A stretch of DNA of 61,284 nucleotides from contig JAFZPN010000149.1 in NCBI GenBank assembly GCA_017550315.1, positions 1 through 61,284 of the forward strand, in the 5' to 3' direction. Under the pieces are notes generated by a model. It ran no database searches and was not told the DNA's origin. It saw only the letters and a list, made by a program, of their open reading frames with translations. Position numbers and translations under genes: made by a program. Below are positions 1 through 8,487 of the stretch, piece by piece; the first letter of the stretch is position 1, and each line of letters opens with the position of its first letter. The stretch comes from Clostridia bacterium (lineage in GTDB: Bacteria > Bacillota > Clostridia > Oscillospirales > CAG-272).

Positions 1-486
1 AACATGTTCAAGGACGGCAAGTGTCTCTTCTACAGCCGCCTGCTCGGAGACTTCCGCAACCTGCGCGACAAGGAAGACGACTACGGCATCATCTGCTATC
101 CTTCGCTGGAAGAGAACACCGAGGGCATGGTCTACTGCCAGCAGCCGTACACGGTGATGGTTCCCTCCGACTGCGAGGACACCGAGCGTCTCGGCACGAT
201 CCTCGAAGCGCTCGCCGCCTATACCTATGACAACGTCCTCGACGACTACATCAACAAGACCGTCATCGGCAAGGGCGCCCGCGATGAACAGAGCGCACAG
301 CTGCTCCGGAAGTTCATCACGATCCGCGCGTTCGACCTCAGCTACGCGATCGCGGACTTCTCGGCGATCGACGCATACGGCATCGGCGTCAAGAACGGGA
401 ACTACGCCTCTGCGGAGAAACGGTCTGCCAAGGGATTCGAGAAGAAGACCGCGAAGATCGTCGAAGCGCTCAAGGGCAAGGATTGA
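1..486 (+). CDS. Extracellular solute-binding lipoprotein, C-terminal fragment
   Basis: This is the 3' end of a gene that enters from outside the window; the frame is open at base 1, and the methionine codon at base 4 is internal. The remaining 161 or so residues match in style the C-terminal lobes of the two complete solute-binding lipoproteins at 18358-19827 and 36773-38233. They have a PSLEENTEG stretch where the others have 'IPKYDE..', then a conserved-looking proline and valine core (YTVMVPSDCED), a helix with TLEAL or ILEAL-type packing, and a basic C-terminus ending KIVEALKGKD. Such proteins capture sugars at the outer face of the membrane for ABC importers. The signal peptide and N-lobe cannot be seen, so the lipoprotein status is inferred from the paralogues. 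A hairpin terminator follows 20 bases after the stop. Confidence 0.75.
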   Translation, partial: NMFKDGKCLFYSRLLGDFRNLRDKEDDYGIICYPSLEENTEGMVYCQQPYTVMVPSDCEDTERLGTILEALAAYTYDNVLDDYINKTVIGKGARDEQSAQLLRKFITIRAFDLSYAIADFSAIDAYGIGVKNGNYASAEKRSAKGFEKKTAKIVEALKGKD

Positions 487-500
487 GATTCGGAACGAAG

Positions 501-538
501 AAAACAGGACGCGCATCACCGCACTGCGCGTCCTTTTC
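501..538. terminator. Bidirectional hairpin terminator between convergent genes
   Basis: Perfect 9-bp stem (507-515 with 525-533), 9-base loop, TTTT on the right and AAAA on the left. It lies between the solute-binding gene (plus) and the metallophosphoesterase gene (minus), so it can serve both. Confidence 0.85.
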
Positions 539-550
539 TCATATTCCGGT

Positions 551-2386
551 TCAGTGGAAATCCGTATAGTCCGTCACGAGGGAGATCTCGTCGAGGTAGA
601 CGCTCTGCCCTGCCATTTCCGCGGAGGACAGGCAATAGTAGAAGTACACGCCGGTCACGCAGGAGGCATCCGTGAGCGGATCGAGCGTCGAGCGCTTGAG
701 CATGTTCTCCACCGGGAAGGCGAACCATCCCCTGAGGCCGCGCACCGAACTGTCCTGATCCCGGCCGAAGCAGCCGTCCCCGCCGTGGCTCATCTCCTTC
801 CATTCGGTCCCGCTGTCTGAAAGGAACCAGAACGGCGACGGAGAATCGAGGTCGTCCGTGCGGTACGGCATGAGGTACATGTCGTTCACGATCAGCCCGA
901 AGCACGCCTTGCGGAAGTCGATCGGCGTCCCCTCTCCCCGCAGATCCATCCAGACCCGGAGATAGCGGAGCTCTCCGAGGGTGCCGGGCGTCTCGAGGGG
1001 GATCTTGACCTCCGCGTTGTTCGCCGTGGGCGAGTCACCGAAGTTGAGCCGTCCGACACCGAGCGCGCGGGAACCGTTCACGCCGCGGCCGTCCGCGATC
1101 TCCACCGTGATCTGATCGACGAACGCATTTTCGTTATAGTTGTTGTCCCAGCCGCATTTCTCGATCTCGGGCTCGTAGGTCTCGAAATCGAGCAGGACGC
1201 CGCCGGGGAGCGGTCCGGTTTCGGCATACGCGGCGGTATCCTCCATCCTGCGCTCGTCGACGTAGCTCATGTAGGTCCGGACGTCGGCAGGATCGTCCTC
1301 GCGGATCATGAAGACGCGCGCGCCGAGCATGTCCATATCGCAGTAGCCCGTCTCGCTCACCGTGGAGCAGTAGCAGAGCTTGATGCCGCCGTAGTTCACC
1401 ATGTAGTCGTTGACATGGTCATGTCCGTTCACCACGGCCCGGACATCTCCGCGCTCGAGCAGCGCCGCGAACAGGCCGGAGTTGATCTCGGAGGCGCAGA
1501 CGGCCTCGCGCTTCTCCCCGGTGTGCTCGAGTTCACTTCGGTTGACCCATGCGGCATAGGTCTCCTGCAGCGGGATGTGGAACGCCATGAGCCCGGGGAT
1601 CTTTGCGCCGCAATAATCCTCGATGGCCGTCGATGTCTCCCGGTACCACGCGATCTGGGAAGGCCTGATGTAGTCGTAGGAGCTGTTCGCGTAGCCCTGG
1701 AAGATCCCGCCGACCGGTTCGAGGGCCACCCGCTCCTCCGCGGTGATGTACTGCCCGGAATCGAGCGCCCAGATATCGAAGAGGACCCGGCTCCCGTCCG
1801 CGGAATACACGGGCAGGACGTAATTCCCCACCCCCGGCAGCGCGGGATCGCCCGCCTGCGAAACGCAGTAGTCAAAGGATTCGTAGATCCTCTGCTGCGT
1901 TTCTTTCTTGAGGTTGCTTCCCTCCGCGTCGTGATTGCCGTAGACGTGCGCCCACGGGATGTGCCGCTCTTCGAGCACCTCGACCATGTCGCCGACGCAG
2001 CTCTTCACGGTCGCCTCATCCCGCAGGCCCCAGGTGTTGTCGCCGTCAAAGAAGACGAAATCGGGATCCTCGCGCTCGACAAGCAGGGCAACATTGGTCT
2101 TGGCAAGGGACGAGATTGTCGCCCCTCCTCCGTGGATGTCGGAAAAGACGAGAATGCAGAATTCGCCGTCTTCCCCGAAGCGGAGCGGTTGTTTCGGCTC
2201 GGTCCACGGCGCCTCGGCTGCGGGTTCCGGCTCATCCGCGGGGACCGCTTCCGTTTTCGGGGCAGAGCTCGGAGCGGGGGCGGGCATCGGATCCGGTTCC
2301 GCGCTCTTTTCGCAGGAGACGAGCGGGGCGGCGGTGAGCACGGCGGTCAGCAGAAGGACGGTCAAAATCCGGACGGTGCGCTTCAT
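551..2386 (-). CDS. Exported metallophosphoesterase lipoprotein with C-terminal accessory domain
   Basis: A 611-residue calcineurin-like phosphoesterase predicted to sit on the outer face of the membrane. Residues 1-24 are a signal peptide ending in LVSC (lipid-modified Cys25), followed by a Pro/Ala/Glu linker to about residue 65. All metal-binding motifs are present in order: FSDIHG (D83, H85), FFDGDN (114-117), GNHD (150-153), FH (H270) and GHDH (321-324). From about 415 to the end there is a separate beta-rich domain that is clearly similar to the C-terminus of the divergent neighbour at 2537-4741 (shared YLRVWMDL, DGCFG and YLDEIS signatures). The start is the ATG at 2386, which has AGGAGG just upstream; a GTG five codons earlier overlaps that ribosome site and is unlikely. 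The substrate is unknown. Confidence 0.9.
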   Translation of the reverse strand: MKRTVRILTVLLLTAVLTAAPLVSCEKSAEPDPMPAPAPSSAPKTEAVPADEPEPAAEAPWTEPKQPLRFGEDGEFCILVFSDIHGGGATISSLAKTNVALLVEREDPDFVFFDGDNTWGLRDEATVKSCVGDMVEVLEERHIPWAHVYGNHDAEGSNLKKETQQRIYESFDYCVSQAGDPALPGVGNYVLPVYSADGSRVLFDIWALDSGQYITAEERVALEPVGGIFQGYANSSYDYIRPSQIAWYRETSTAIEDYCGAKIPGLMAFHIPLQETYAAWVNRSELEHTGEKREAVCASEINSGLFAALLERGDVRAVVNGHDHVNDYMVNYGGIKLCYCSTVSETGYCDMDMLGARVFMIREDDPADVRTYMSYVDERRMEDTAAYAETGPLPGGVLLDFETYEPEIEKCGWDNNYNENAFVDQITVEIADGRGVNGSRALGVGRLNFGDSPTANNAEVKIPLETPGTLGELRYLRVWMDLRGEGTPIDFRKACFGLIVNDMYLMPYRTDDLDSPSPFWFLSDSGTEWKEMSHGGDGCFGRDQDSSVRGLRGWFAFPVENMLKRSTLDPLTDASCVTGVYFYYCLSSAEMAGQSVYLDEISLVTDYTDFH

Positions 2387-2423
2387 CGTGTTCCTCCTCA
2401 CGTACTGGATTTCGGTTTGCCGT

Positions 2424-2453
2424 ATTATAGCACAAAAAGCCGCCGCACGTCAA
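2424..2453 (-). promoter_or_regulatory. SigA-type promoter of the leftward metallophosphoesterase gene
   Basis: On the minus strand, TTGACG (2448-2453), 18 bp, TATAAT (2424-2429), with a TGn extension before the -10 box. Confidence 0.8.
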
Positions 2454-2471
2454 TGGGATGCGCGAAAACGC

Positions 2472-2500
2472 TTGACGGCGACGGGGCAAAGAGGTATAAT
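2472..2500 (+). promoter_or_regulatory. SigA-type promoter of the rightward metallophosphoesterase gene
   Basis: TTGACG (2472-2477), 17 bp, TATAAT (2495-2500). Its -35 box lies 18 bp from the -35 box of the divergent promoter, so one regulator bound between them could affect both. Confidence 0.85.
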
Positions 2501-2536
2501 GAGGGCAGAATCAATCTGCGCCGCGAGAGGTACTTC

Positions 2537-4741
2537 ATGTCCATTCCTTATCGTCAAACAAGTCTGCGGCGGCATGCCGTCCCGGCCATCCTCCTCTGTC
2601 TCTGCCTGATGTTGCTCTCCGCGTCCTGCCGGACTGCCGATCCGGGCAATGCCGGCCCCGAAGTTCCCGAGACCGCGGAAAAGCCGCCCCAAGCCGAGAT
2701 CGAAACCGTCCCGGAGGAAACCGAAGCCGAGACTGTCCCCGTCGAGGCGGAAGCCCCCGAAACCGAAGCGCAGCCCGGGCTCCCGCCGGAAGATTTCGTC
2801 CCGGTGATCCGGCTGGCCGTGTGCTCCGACACGCATATCTCCAATACGACGGACGTACGCGCCGTGCGCCTCGGCAAGCTCTTTGATTCCGCCTACCGCT
2901 ATGCCGACGCGCATCCGACCTATCAGACCCTCGACGCGGTGCTCATGGCGGGCGACATCACCGACACGGGTTGGGACTACGAATACAAGGCGCTGAACAC
3001 GATCATCGAAAAGCACATCCGTCCGGATACGCAGCTCATCGCCACGATGGGCAACCACGAATGGCTCGGCGGCGGTCCCGACGTGTTCCTCGCCTGCATG
3101 AGCGATACGCTCGACCCGCACGTCGTGATCAACGGCTTCCACATCATCGGCGTCTCCCCCCGGAACACGAATTACTATCCCGCGGAACAGGTCCGCTGGC
3201 TCAAGAAGGAACTCAAAGCGGCGGCGGAGGACGCGCCCGGGATGCCGATCTTCACGTTCCGGCATCACCACATCCAGAATACGGTCTATGTCAGCCGCTC
3301 GTGGTATACCCCGGACTCCGCCATGCTTCGCAAGGTCTACGGCGCGTACCCCCAGGTCATCGACTTCTCCGGTGACTCCCACGGCCCGATGAACAATCCT
3401 CTCTCCATCTGGCAGGAGGAATACACCCTGCTCAACACGGGCACGCTCTATTACTTTGAGATGGAGCGCGGCATGACCGGCGGAACGCTCCCGCCCAGCA
3501 AGGAAAACGCCGCGCAGTATTACCTCGTCGAAGCGGACGCCGCAGGTCGGGTCTTCATCCAGCCCTACAACATCCTGACGGACGATTTCTTTAGGACCCC
3601 GTCGAACACCGACGATCCCGACACGCAACTCTGCTACTGGATCGAAAAGCCGTCCGATCCTTCGACCTTCCTCTACACGCCCGCGCGCGGAGATACGGCG
3701 ACCGCTCCGTATTTCCCGGAGGGCAGCGAAATCACGCTGGACCGACTGGCGGAGACCTCCGTGACGGTCACAGTCCCGCAGGCGAAGGACGATCAGTGCA
3801 TCTACAACTACCGCCTCGTCGCGGAGACGGAGGGACACCGCAAGGAGGTCAAGTACTTCTCCGAATACTATTTCGAGCCGATGCCGGAGACGGTCTCCTG
3901 CAGCGTCACGGGCCTGCGCGACGGCGTGACATACACTGTCTCGGTCTATCCCGTCAACGCGTGGGGTATCGAGGGCGAGCCGATCACCGCGGCTTTCGAG
4001 ACCCCGGCCAGCGTGATCGTGCCGTATGAGACGGACAATCCCGTGCGCTACGTCGGGACCTTCACCGATTTCGAGAGCTACAAGCGGCTGCGTCGCTCGA
4101 CGGAGAACGGCGTGTACAGCGGCGAGGCGACCGGGGACTATTTCCTCGGCCAGTGGGACGGCGCGGGTACCATACGCGACACGGTCCTCTCTCTCGCCGA
4201 CGGTCAGGGATTCGAGGGCTCGAAGGCCGGTGCGGTGACCGTGAACGCAGACAGTCACAGCAACCGCGCGCTCTACCTCTTTGCGGATGCGGCGAATCAC
4301 ATTCCGCGCGACTATCCGAGCACCCGTTATCTCCGCGTCTGGGTCGACTTCACGGGCATCGATTTCCGCAAGGCTTCCTTCGGACTGGTGACGAAGTACG
4401 GCGAGCTGTTCTCGACGGACGACATCGACGGGCGGACCGATCTGCCGTTCTACCTGTTGGCGGAAGGGGAAACGGAGTGGAAGACGATGTACCACGGCAC
4501 CGACGGATGCTTCGGCGCGGCGCAGTCCTCCTCCGTGAAGGATTTCAAGGGCTGGCTCGCGTTCCCGACGTCGGATTTCGGCGCGCGGGACGGCTCCGGC
4601 TCGACCTTCGACGTCCGCTCGGTCACGGCGGTCTACATGTACTTCGACCTCTCCTCGGACGACATGCTCGGCAAGTCGTTCTATCTCGACGAGATCGCGC
4701 TGGTCGAGGACTATCGGGTCTTCGAGGAGATCGCGCCGTAA
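2537..4741 (+). CDS. Exported metallophosphoesterase lipoprotein with fibronectin-III-like and accessory domains
   Basis: A 734-residue lipoprotein: signal peptide with lipobox LSASC (Cys31), an acidic Glu/Pro/Val linker to about residue 85, then a calcineurin-like phosphoesterase domain with SDTH (97-100), AGD (138-140), GNHE (172-175) and RHHH (242-245). The usual last motif GHxH reads GDSH (279-282), so one metal-ligand histidine is replaced by Asp. A fibronectin-III-like segment follows at about 398-495, then a C-terminal domain homologous to that of the divergent gene at 551-2386. The frame is open far upstream, but the start is the ATG at 2537: it has GAGAGG six bases before it, begins the signal peptide, and lies downstream of the promoter at 2472-2500. 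The target may be a phosphate ester or phosphodiester outside the cell; this cannot be settled from sequence. Confidence 0.88.
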   Translation: MSIPYRQTSLRRHAVPAILLCLCLMLLSASCRTADPGNAGPEVPETAEKPPQAEIETVPEETEAETVPVEAEAPETEAQPGLPPEDFVPVIRLAVCSDTHISNTTDVRAVRLGKLFDSAYRYADAHPTYQTLDAVLMAGDITDTGWDYEYKALNTIIEKHIRPDTQLIATMGNHEWLGGGPDVFLACMSDTLDPHVVINGFHIIGVSPRNTNYYPAEQVRWLKKELKAAAEDAPGMPIFTFRHHHIQNTVYVSRSWYTPDSAMLRKVYGAYPQVIDFSGDSHGPMNNPLSIWQEEYTLLNTGTLYYFEMERGMTGGTLPPSKENAAQYYLVEADAAGRVFIQPYNILTDDFFRTPSNTDDPDTQLCYWIEKPSDPSTFLYTPARGDTATAPYFPEGSEITLDRLAETSVTVTVPQAKDDQCIYNYRLVAETEGHRKEVKYFSEYYFEPMPETVSCSVTGLRDGVTYTVSVYPVNAWGIEGEPITAAFETPASVIVPYETDNPVRYVGTFTDFESYKRLRRSTENGVYSGEATGDYFLGQWDGAGTIRDTVLSLADGQGFEGSKAGAVTVNADSHSNRALYLFADAANHIPRDYPSTRYLRVWVDFTGIDFRKASFGLVTKYGELFSTDDIDGRTDLPFYLLAEGETEWKTMYHGTDGCFGAAQSSSVKDFKGWLAFPTSDFGARDGSGSTFDVRSVTAVYMYFDLSSDDMLGKSFYLDEIALVEDYRVFEEIAP

Positions 4742-4806
4742 CCCGTATTCATGCAGTCATCTCCGTCGGGAGTTGAATAAAATATCACAACAGGAGATCC
4801 GTCATC

Positions 4807-5580
4807 ATGAAAAAAGTTCTGCTCATCCTCGTGGACGGGATGCGTCCCGACTCGCTCGCCGCCTGCGGCAATCCGTTCGTCAGCGAAATGCTCGCGCACA
4901 GCCGCTATACCCTCGAAGGCCGGACGGTCATGCCGTCCGTCACCCTTCCCTGCCACATGTCCCTCTTTCACAGCGTCACGCCGGAGCGCCACGGCATCCT
5001 GACCAACACCTACGTGCCGCAGGTCCGTCCGGTCCGGGGACTGTGCGAGGTGCTGAAAGCCGCCGGAAAGCGCTGCGCCTTCTTCTACAACTGGGAGGAG
5101 CTGAAGGACCTCTCCCGCCCGGATTCGCTGGCTTTCGCCGCCTTTGTGTCCGGACATGCCTATTCCTATGAAAAGGCCAACGTACGGACGACGGACCTCG
5201 CGATCGACTATCTCGTGAACGACCGCCCGGATTTCGCGTTCCTCTATCTCGGCTGGACGGACGAGGCGGGCCACGGCTACGGCTGGATGGGAGAGGAATA
5301 TCTGCGCTCCGTCTCCGGGTCCTTCGATCAGATCCGGCGGGTACTCGAAGTCATCCCGGACGAATACACGGTCTTCCTGACGGCGGATCACGGCGGACAC
5401 GGACGCTCGCACGGCTCCGATCTGCCGGAGGACATGACGATCCCGATCCTCTGCTGGGAGAAGGACGGCGAGCAGAAGGTCCTGCCCGGCGGGAACATCA
5501 TCGACATCGCGCCGACCGTCGTCTCCCTTCTCGGCGTCGCGCCCGATCCGGACTGGGAAGGCACCCCGCTCGCGATCTGA
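4807..5580 (+). CDS. Alkaline phosphatase superfamily phosphodiesterase (nucleotide pyrophosphatase type)
   Basis: A 257-residue enzyme with the metal-binding pattern of type I phosphodiesterases and nucleotide pyrophosphatases: LVDGMRPD near the N-terminus, a nucleophile region MPSVTLPCHMSLF followed by TPERHGIL, a metal pair in GWTDEAGHGYG, and TADHGGHG near residue 198. It is close to the minimal size for the family and has no signal peptide, so it should act in the cytoplasm, unlike the two exported phosphoesterases before it. AGGAG lies 10 bases before the ATG. It is 65 bases downstream of the metallophosphoesterase gene in the same direction with no evident promoter or terminator between, so it may be co-transcribed. 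The substrate is unknown. Confidence 0.85.
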   Translation: MKKVLLILVDGMRPDSLAACGNPFVSEMLAHSRYTLEGRTVMPSVTLPCHMSLFHSVTPERHGILTNTYVPQVRPVRGLCEVLKAAGKRCAFFYNWEELKDLSRPDSLAFAAFVSGHAYSYEKANVRTTDLAIDYLVNDRPDFAFLYLGWTDEAGHGYGWMGEEYLRSVSGSFDQIRRVLEVIPDEYTVFLTADHGGHGRSHGSDLPEDMTIPILCWEKDGEQKVLPGGNIIDIAPTVVSLLGVAPDPDWEGTPLAI

Positions 5581-5595
5581 GGGTCCGGTCAAGCT

Positions 5596-5631
5596 AAAAA
5601 ACAACGGGTACGTCCTTCCCAGGCGTACCCG
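5596..5631 (-). terminator. Hairpin terminator of the esterase unit
   Basis: Perfect 8-bp stem (5605-5612 with 5624-5631). On the minus strand it is followed by a run of six T (5596-5601). It may also stop the rightward gene. Confidence 0.8.
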
Positions 5632-5647
5632 CTTGTCTATGTTTGAA

Positions 5648-7024
5648 TCAGTTTCCTTTGAGTTCCGATACGGAGACGCGGTCCTCGAAAATGTACGAGG
5701 GATCCCCGCGCTCGCGGAGCGTCTCCTCCATGACGTCCTCGCGGATCTCCGGCGTGACTTCGTAACGCTCCCCGTCGATCGTGATCGTGAGGGGGCGGTC
5801 GAAGTCGAACATCCGCGCGGAGAGGAAGATGCTGAAATCGCCGCTCACGTTCCCGTCGGTCGTGATTTCGATCGCATTGGCTTCCCGGTCGGCGCGGGCC
5901 GTGATGATCCCCTTCGTGACCGTCTTCGGCGCGGACAGCCAGTAGAAGCTCTCCGCCTTCCGCATGGAGGCGCGGACATCGAGATTCCACACCACCGTAT
6001 CGGGGAGCGGATCGCGGACGAACTGATCGAGGAAGGCCACCGCGCCGGTCACGTCCTTGACGGCTTCATACTTTCCCGTCCGGAAGAAGGTCCGCACGTC
6101 GGCGACGATCTCGTGTTCACGGTCGTCGTAGTCCGCGAAATTGTGCCCGCGGTCGATGTGGATGTTCGTGCGGTGGACGAACCCGCCGCCGTATTTGTCG
6201 TGGAGCTTTTCGAGGAGGATATCGTACTGCGCCGTGACCTTGTTGCGGTTGTAGGCGGCATCTTCGGCCCCGACCTGCAGCTGGATCGGCATGTTGTAAA
6301 GATTGTCAAGCTGGATCCCGTTCGGGTGTCCGGCAGACATGTTGGCGGCAGCGAACCGGTCCGTCATCCGCGGCGTGATCTGATAGACCCCGTCGCCGCC
6401 CGCCGAGAAGCCGAGCAGATAGACCCTCTCCGGATCCACGGCATGGAACAGGATCATGTTTTCGATGAGTCTGTCGTAGATCGGGAAGGATTCCGGGTTG
6501 GAATGGCAGTCCCAGGTGTCCCGGACGGCGCGCGGGTTGACATAGACGCCGCTCTTCACGCCGCCGAGATAATAGGTCGCCATCTGCCGCCACTGATCCT
6601 CGTTGATCTCCCCCGTCGGGTCCGATCCGCCGCCGTGCAGCGCGATGTAGAGCGGATACAGGCCGTTCTCATCCGGATCGCCCACGACCTTCATGCCGTA
6701 TTTCATCGTAACGCCGCTCATCGTGATCGAGCGGGTCGCGTCCTCCGCGATTCTTCCCTCATCCTGCTGTTCTGCGCGGCTGTACTCTTCCCAGAGCTTC
6801 CCTTCGAGATATGCCGCGCGGTCCACGGTCGTCATATTCGTCAGATCCGGGACGGTTTCACCGATCTCCATGTCCTCTTCTCCTTCCGTTATACTCATTT
6901 CGTTCGTTTCGGCCGATTCCGCCGTTTCTGCCGTTTCCGGCCTGTCCGGAGTCGTGCCGCCTCCGCCGCATCCGCTCCACAGGAGGCAGAGCGCGAGGAG
7001 GAAAGCCGCAGGTGCTTTCTTCAT
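5648..7024 (-). CDS. Lipoprotein alpha/beta-hydrolase (polyhydroxybutyrate depolymerase or feruloyl-esterase-like)
   Basis: A 458-residue lipoprotein with a short signal peptide ending in WSGC (Cys19), a Thr/Glu/Ala linker to about residue 50, and a serine hydrolase core. The oxyanion-type HGGG is at 130-133 and the nucleophile elbow GFSAGG has Ser207; HPNG and a later RGHNF may hold the catalytic His. This layout is typical of LpqC or PHB-depolymerase-like esterases, which act on polyesters or acylated plant glycans outside the cell. After about residue 340 comes a beta-rich tail of unknown role. The frame runs 102 codons further upstream, but the ATG at 7024 is preceded by GGAGAGG and starts the signal peptide. 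The aminopeptidase gene stops 20 bases upstream, so the two form one unit. Confidence 0.8.
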   Translation of the reverse strand: MKKAPAAFLLALCLLWSGCGGGGTTPDRPETAETAESAETNEMSITEGEEDMEIGETVPDLTNMTTVDRAAYLEGKLWEEYSRAEQQDEGRIAEDATRSITMSGVTMKYGMKVVGDPDENGLYPLYIALHGGGSDPTGEINEDQWRQMATYYLGGVKSGVYVNPRAVRDTWDCHSNPESFPIYDRLIENMILFHAVDPERVYLLGFSAGGDGVYQITPRMTDRFAAANMSAGHPNGIQLDNLYNMPIQLQVGAEDAAYNRNKVTAQYDILLEKLHDKYGGGFVHRTNIHIDRGHNFADYDDREHEIVADVRTFFRTGKYEAVKDVTGAVAFLDQFVRDPLPDTVVWNLDVRASMRKAESFYWLSAPKTVTKGIITARADREANAIEITTDGNVSGDFSIFLSARMFDFDRPLTITIDGERYEVTPEIREDVMEETLRERGDPSYIFEDRVSVSELKGN

Positions 7025-7044
7025 GGCCGTGTCCCTCTCCGTTC

Positions 7045-8268
7045 TCAGAACGCCCAGTTGCCGTTCCGGAAGACAGGGACAATCCCGCCGTCTTTCGTCA
7101 TCGCGTCGATCGCAAGGTCCGCCGTGCCGATCATGAAATCGACGTGGACCATCGAATCGTTGACACCGAGCGCACGGCACTCCTCGAGCGTCTTGTTCTC
7201 GAAGCTGCGGATCGTATCGGCGAAGCCCGCACCGAGCGCGAGATGGCAGGCGGCGTTTTCGTCGAACAGGGTGTTGTAAAAGAGGAGGCCGGTATTCCGG
7301 ATCGGGGAATCGAACGGGACGAGCGCGCATTCGCCGAGATAGGCCGCACCTTCGTCCGCCGTGATGATGTTCGTGAGAAGCTGCTCATTCCGCTCCGCGT
7401 GCCATTCGACGGCTCGGCCTCCCTCGAACCGGATCCGGAAGTTTTCGATGAGCTGGCCGTCGCGGCTGAGCGGCATGGAGGCGACCACGGTCCCTTCCGC
7501 CTGCCCGCGCATCGGGGAGATGAAGCACTCCTCGGTCGGGATGTTCGGGTTGAAGAAGACGCCGCCGAGGGTCGTGTCGCCGCCGCCCTTGAACTCCGCC
7601 TCGGGAATCATGCCGACGGTGAAGTCCGTGCCGTTCTGGGCGGTGTAGTGCAGCTTTTCGATGCCGAGGCTGTTGAGATACGCGCACCGGGCATGAAGAT
7701 CGTCGTTGTGATCCTTCCACGCGGCGACCGGATCGTCCGTCACGCGGCTCGTCGAGAGGATCGCCTCCCAGAGCTTTTCCGTCGCCTGATGCTTCGAGAG
7801 CGACGGGAAGAGCTTCTTCGCCCATGCCGGACCCGGGACCGCGGCGATGCACCACTGGTACTTGTTCTCCAGCGCGTCACGGTAGCTCTTGATCTGCGGA
7901 TAGCGCATCTGCTGGACGCGGAGCATTTTGTCCTGATCGACGCCGCGGAGCCCGTCCGGATCGTCGGAATCGAGGTAGATGCGGCAGGGGATCTTTTCGA
8001 GATAGTGTTCCCAGCGGGCCTTCTGATAGCCCGTCAGCGTGCCGAGGGTCTCGACGGCGGCGTATCTGTTGTCCACCTTCGCGAGCGGCTGGTAATCCCA
8101 GTCGACCGTGACGCGGGAGGCGCCGAGCTTGTAGCACTCCTCCGCCACCATCCGCACGAATTCGGGCTGATCGAGCCCCGCGACGATGAATACCTCCTGT
8201 CCGTGCTGTACGTTGACGCCGGCCTCCGCGATCAGCCGCGCGTATTTCCGAAGAACTGTCTTTTTCAT
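7045..8268 (-). CDS. M29-family metallo-aminopeptidase
   Basis: A 407-residue cytoplasmic protein of the thermophilic aminopeptidase family (M29; AmpS, PepS), near the usual length of about 410. Family signatures include the N-terminal AGVNVQHGQEVFI, YLDSDDPDGLRG, the metal-ligand Glu stretch IPTEECFISP near residue 236, FENKTL, and the C-terminal HVDFMIGTADLAIDA. These enzymes remove N-terminal residues from peptides with the aid of two metal ions. The frame is open for 485 codons upstream, which is only antisense GC-rich coding of the next gene; the ATG at 8268 has GGAAAGG before it and a promoter 35 bases upstream. It is the first gene of a two-gene unit with the lipoprotein esterase. Confidence 0.92.
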   Translation of the reverse strand: MKKTVLRKYARLIAEAGVNVQHGQEVFIVAGLDQPEFVRMVAEECYKLGASRVTVDWDYQPLAKVDNRYAAVETLGTLTGYQKARWEHYLEKIPCRIYLDSDDPDGLRGVDQDKMLRVQQMRYPQIKSYRDALENKYQWCIAAVPGPAWAKKLFPSLSKHQATEKLWEAILSTSRVTDDPVAAWKDHNDDLHARCAYLNSLGIEKLHYTAQNGTDFTVGMIPEAEFKGGGDTTLGGVFFNPNIPTEECFISPMRGQAEGTVVASMPLSRDGQLIENFRIRFEGGRAVEWHAERNEQLLTNIITADEGAAYLGECALVPFDSPIRNTGLLFYNTLFDENAACHLALGAGFADTIRSFENKTLEECRALGVNDSMVHVDFMIGTADLAIDAMTKDGGIVPVFRNGNWAF

Positions 8269-8302
8269 GAGATTGCCTTTCCGATATGATGAGGTTTTCC
8301 CT

Positions 8303-8331
8303 ATTATACACCATCCGCGCGTCCGTGGCAA
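8303..8331 (-). promoter_or_regulatory. SigA-type promoter of the aminopeptidase unit
   Basis: On the minus strand, TTGCCA (8326-8331), 17 bp, TATAAT (8303-8308). Confidence 0.85.
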
Positions 8332-8371
8332 GTGGGCTGCGCGTTTTCTTTCGGATTTGACCGGGCTTGCC

Positions 8372-8389
8372 AAAAATTTATTATTTTTA
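8372..8389. other. AT-only palindromic tract upstream of a strong promoter
   Basis: An 18-base stretch made only of A and T, with AAAAAT and ATTTTT arms, in otherwise GC-rich DNA. It ends 12 bases before the -35 box at 8401, overlapping where an UP element would contact RNA polymerase alpha subunits. A role in promoter strength is an inference. Confidence 0.5.
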
Positions 8390-8400
8390 GACCGTAGACC

Positions 8401-8429
8401 TTGACAATGCCGCCGGCATCCTGTATAAT
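8401..8429 (+). promoter_or_regulatory. Perfect-consensus SigA promoter of the first long lipoprotein gene
   Basis: TTGACA (8401-8406), exactly 17 bp, TATAAT (8424-8429), and TG before the -10 box. A leader of about 50 bases follows before the start codon. Confidence 0.92.
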
Positions 8430-8487
8430 AGGAGCAGATCAAGGACAAATAGACTTGTCTGCCCGTTCCGAATCCAAGGAGGCCCCC

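Noticed and set aside
1415-2536. N-terminal extension of the rightward metallophosphoesterase
   Set aside because: It is antisense to the divergent gene and lies upstream of the promoter at 2472-2500; the signal peptide begins at 2537.
2450-4495. Minus-strand open frame of 681 codons opposite the second metallophosphoesterase
   Set aside because: Composition is Arg/Val/Gly-rich as expected for antisense of GC-rich codons; no start signal, and the plus strand encodes recognised domains.
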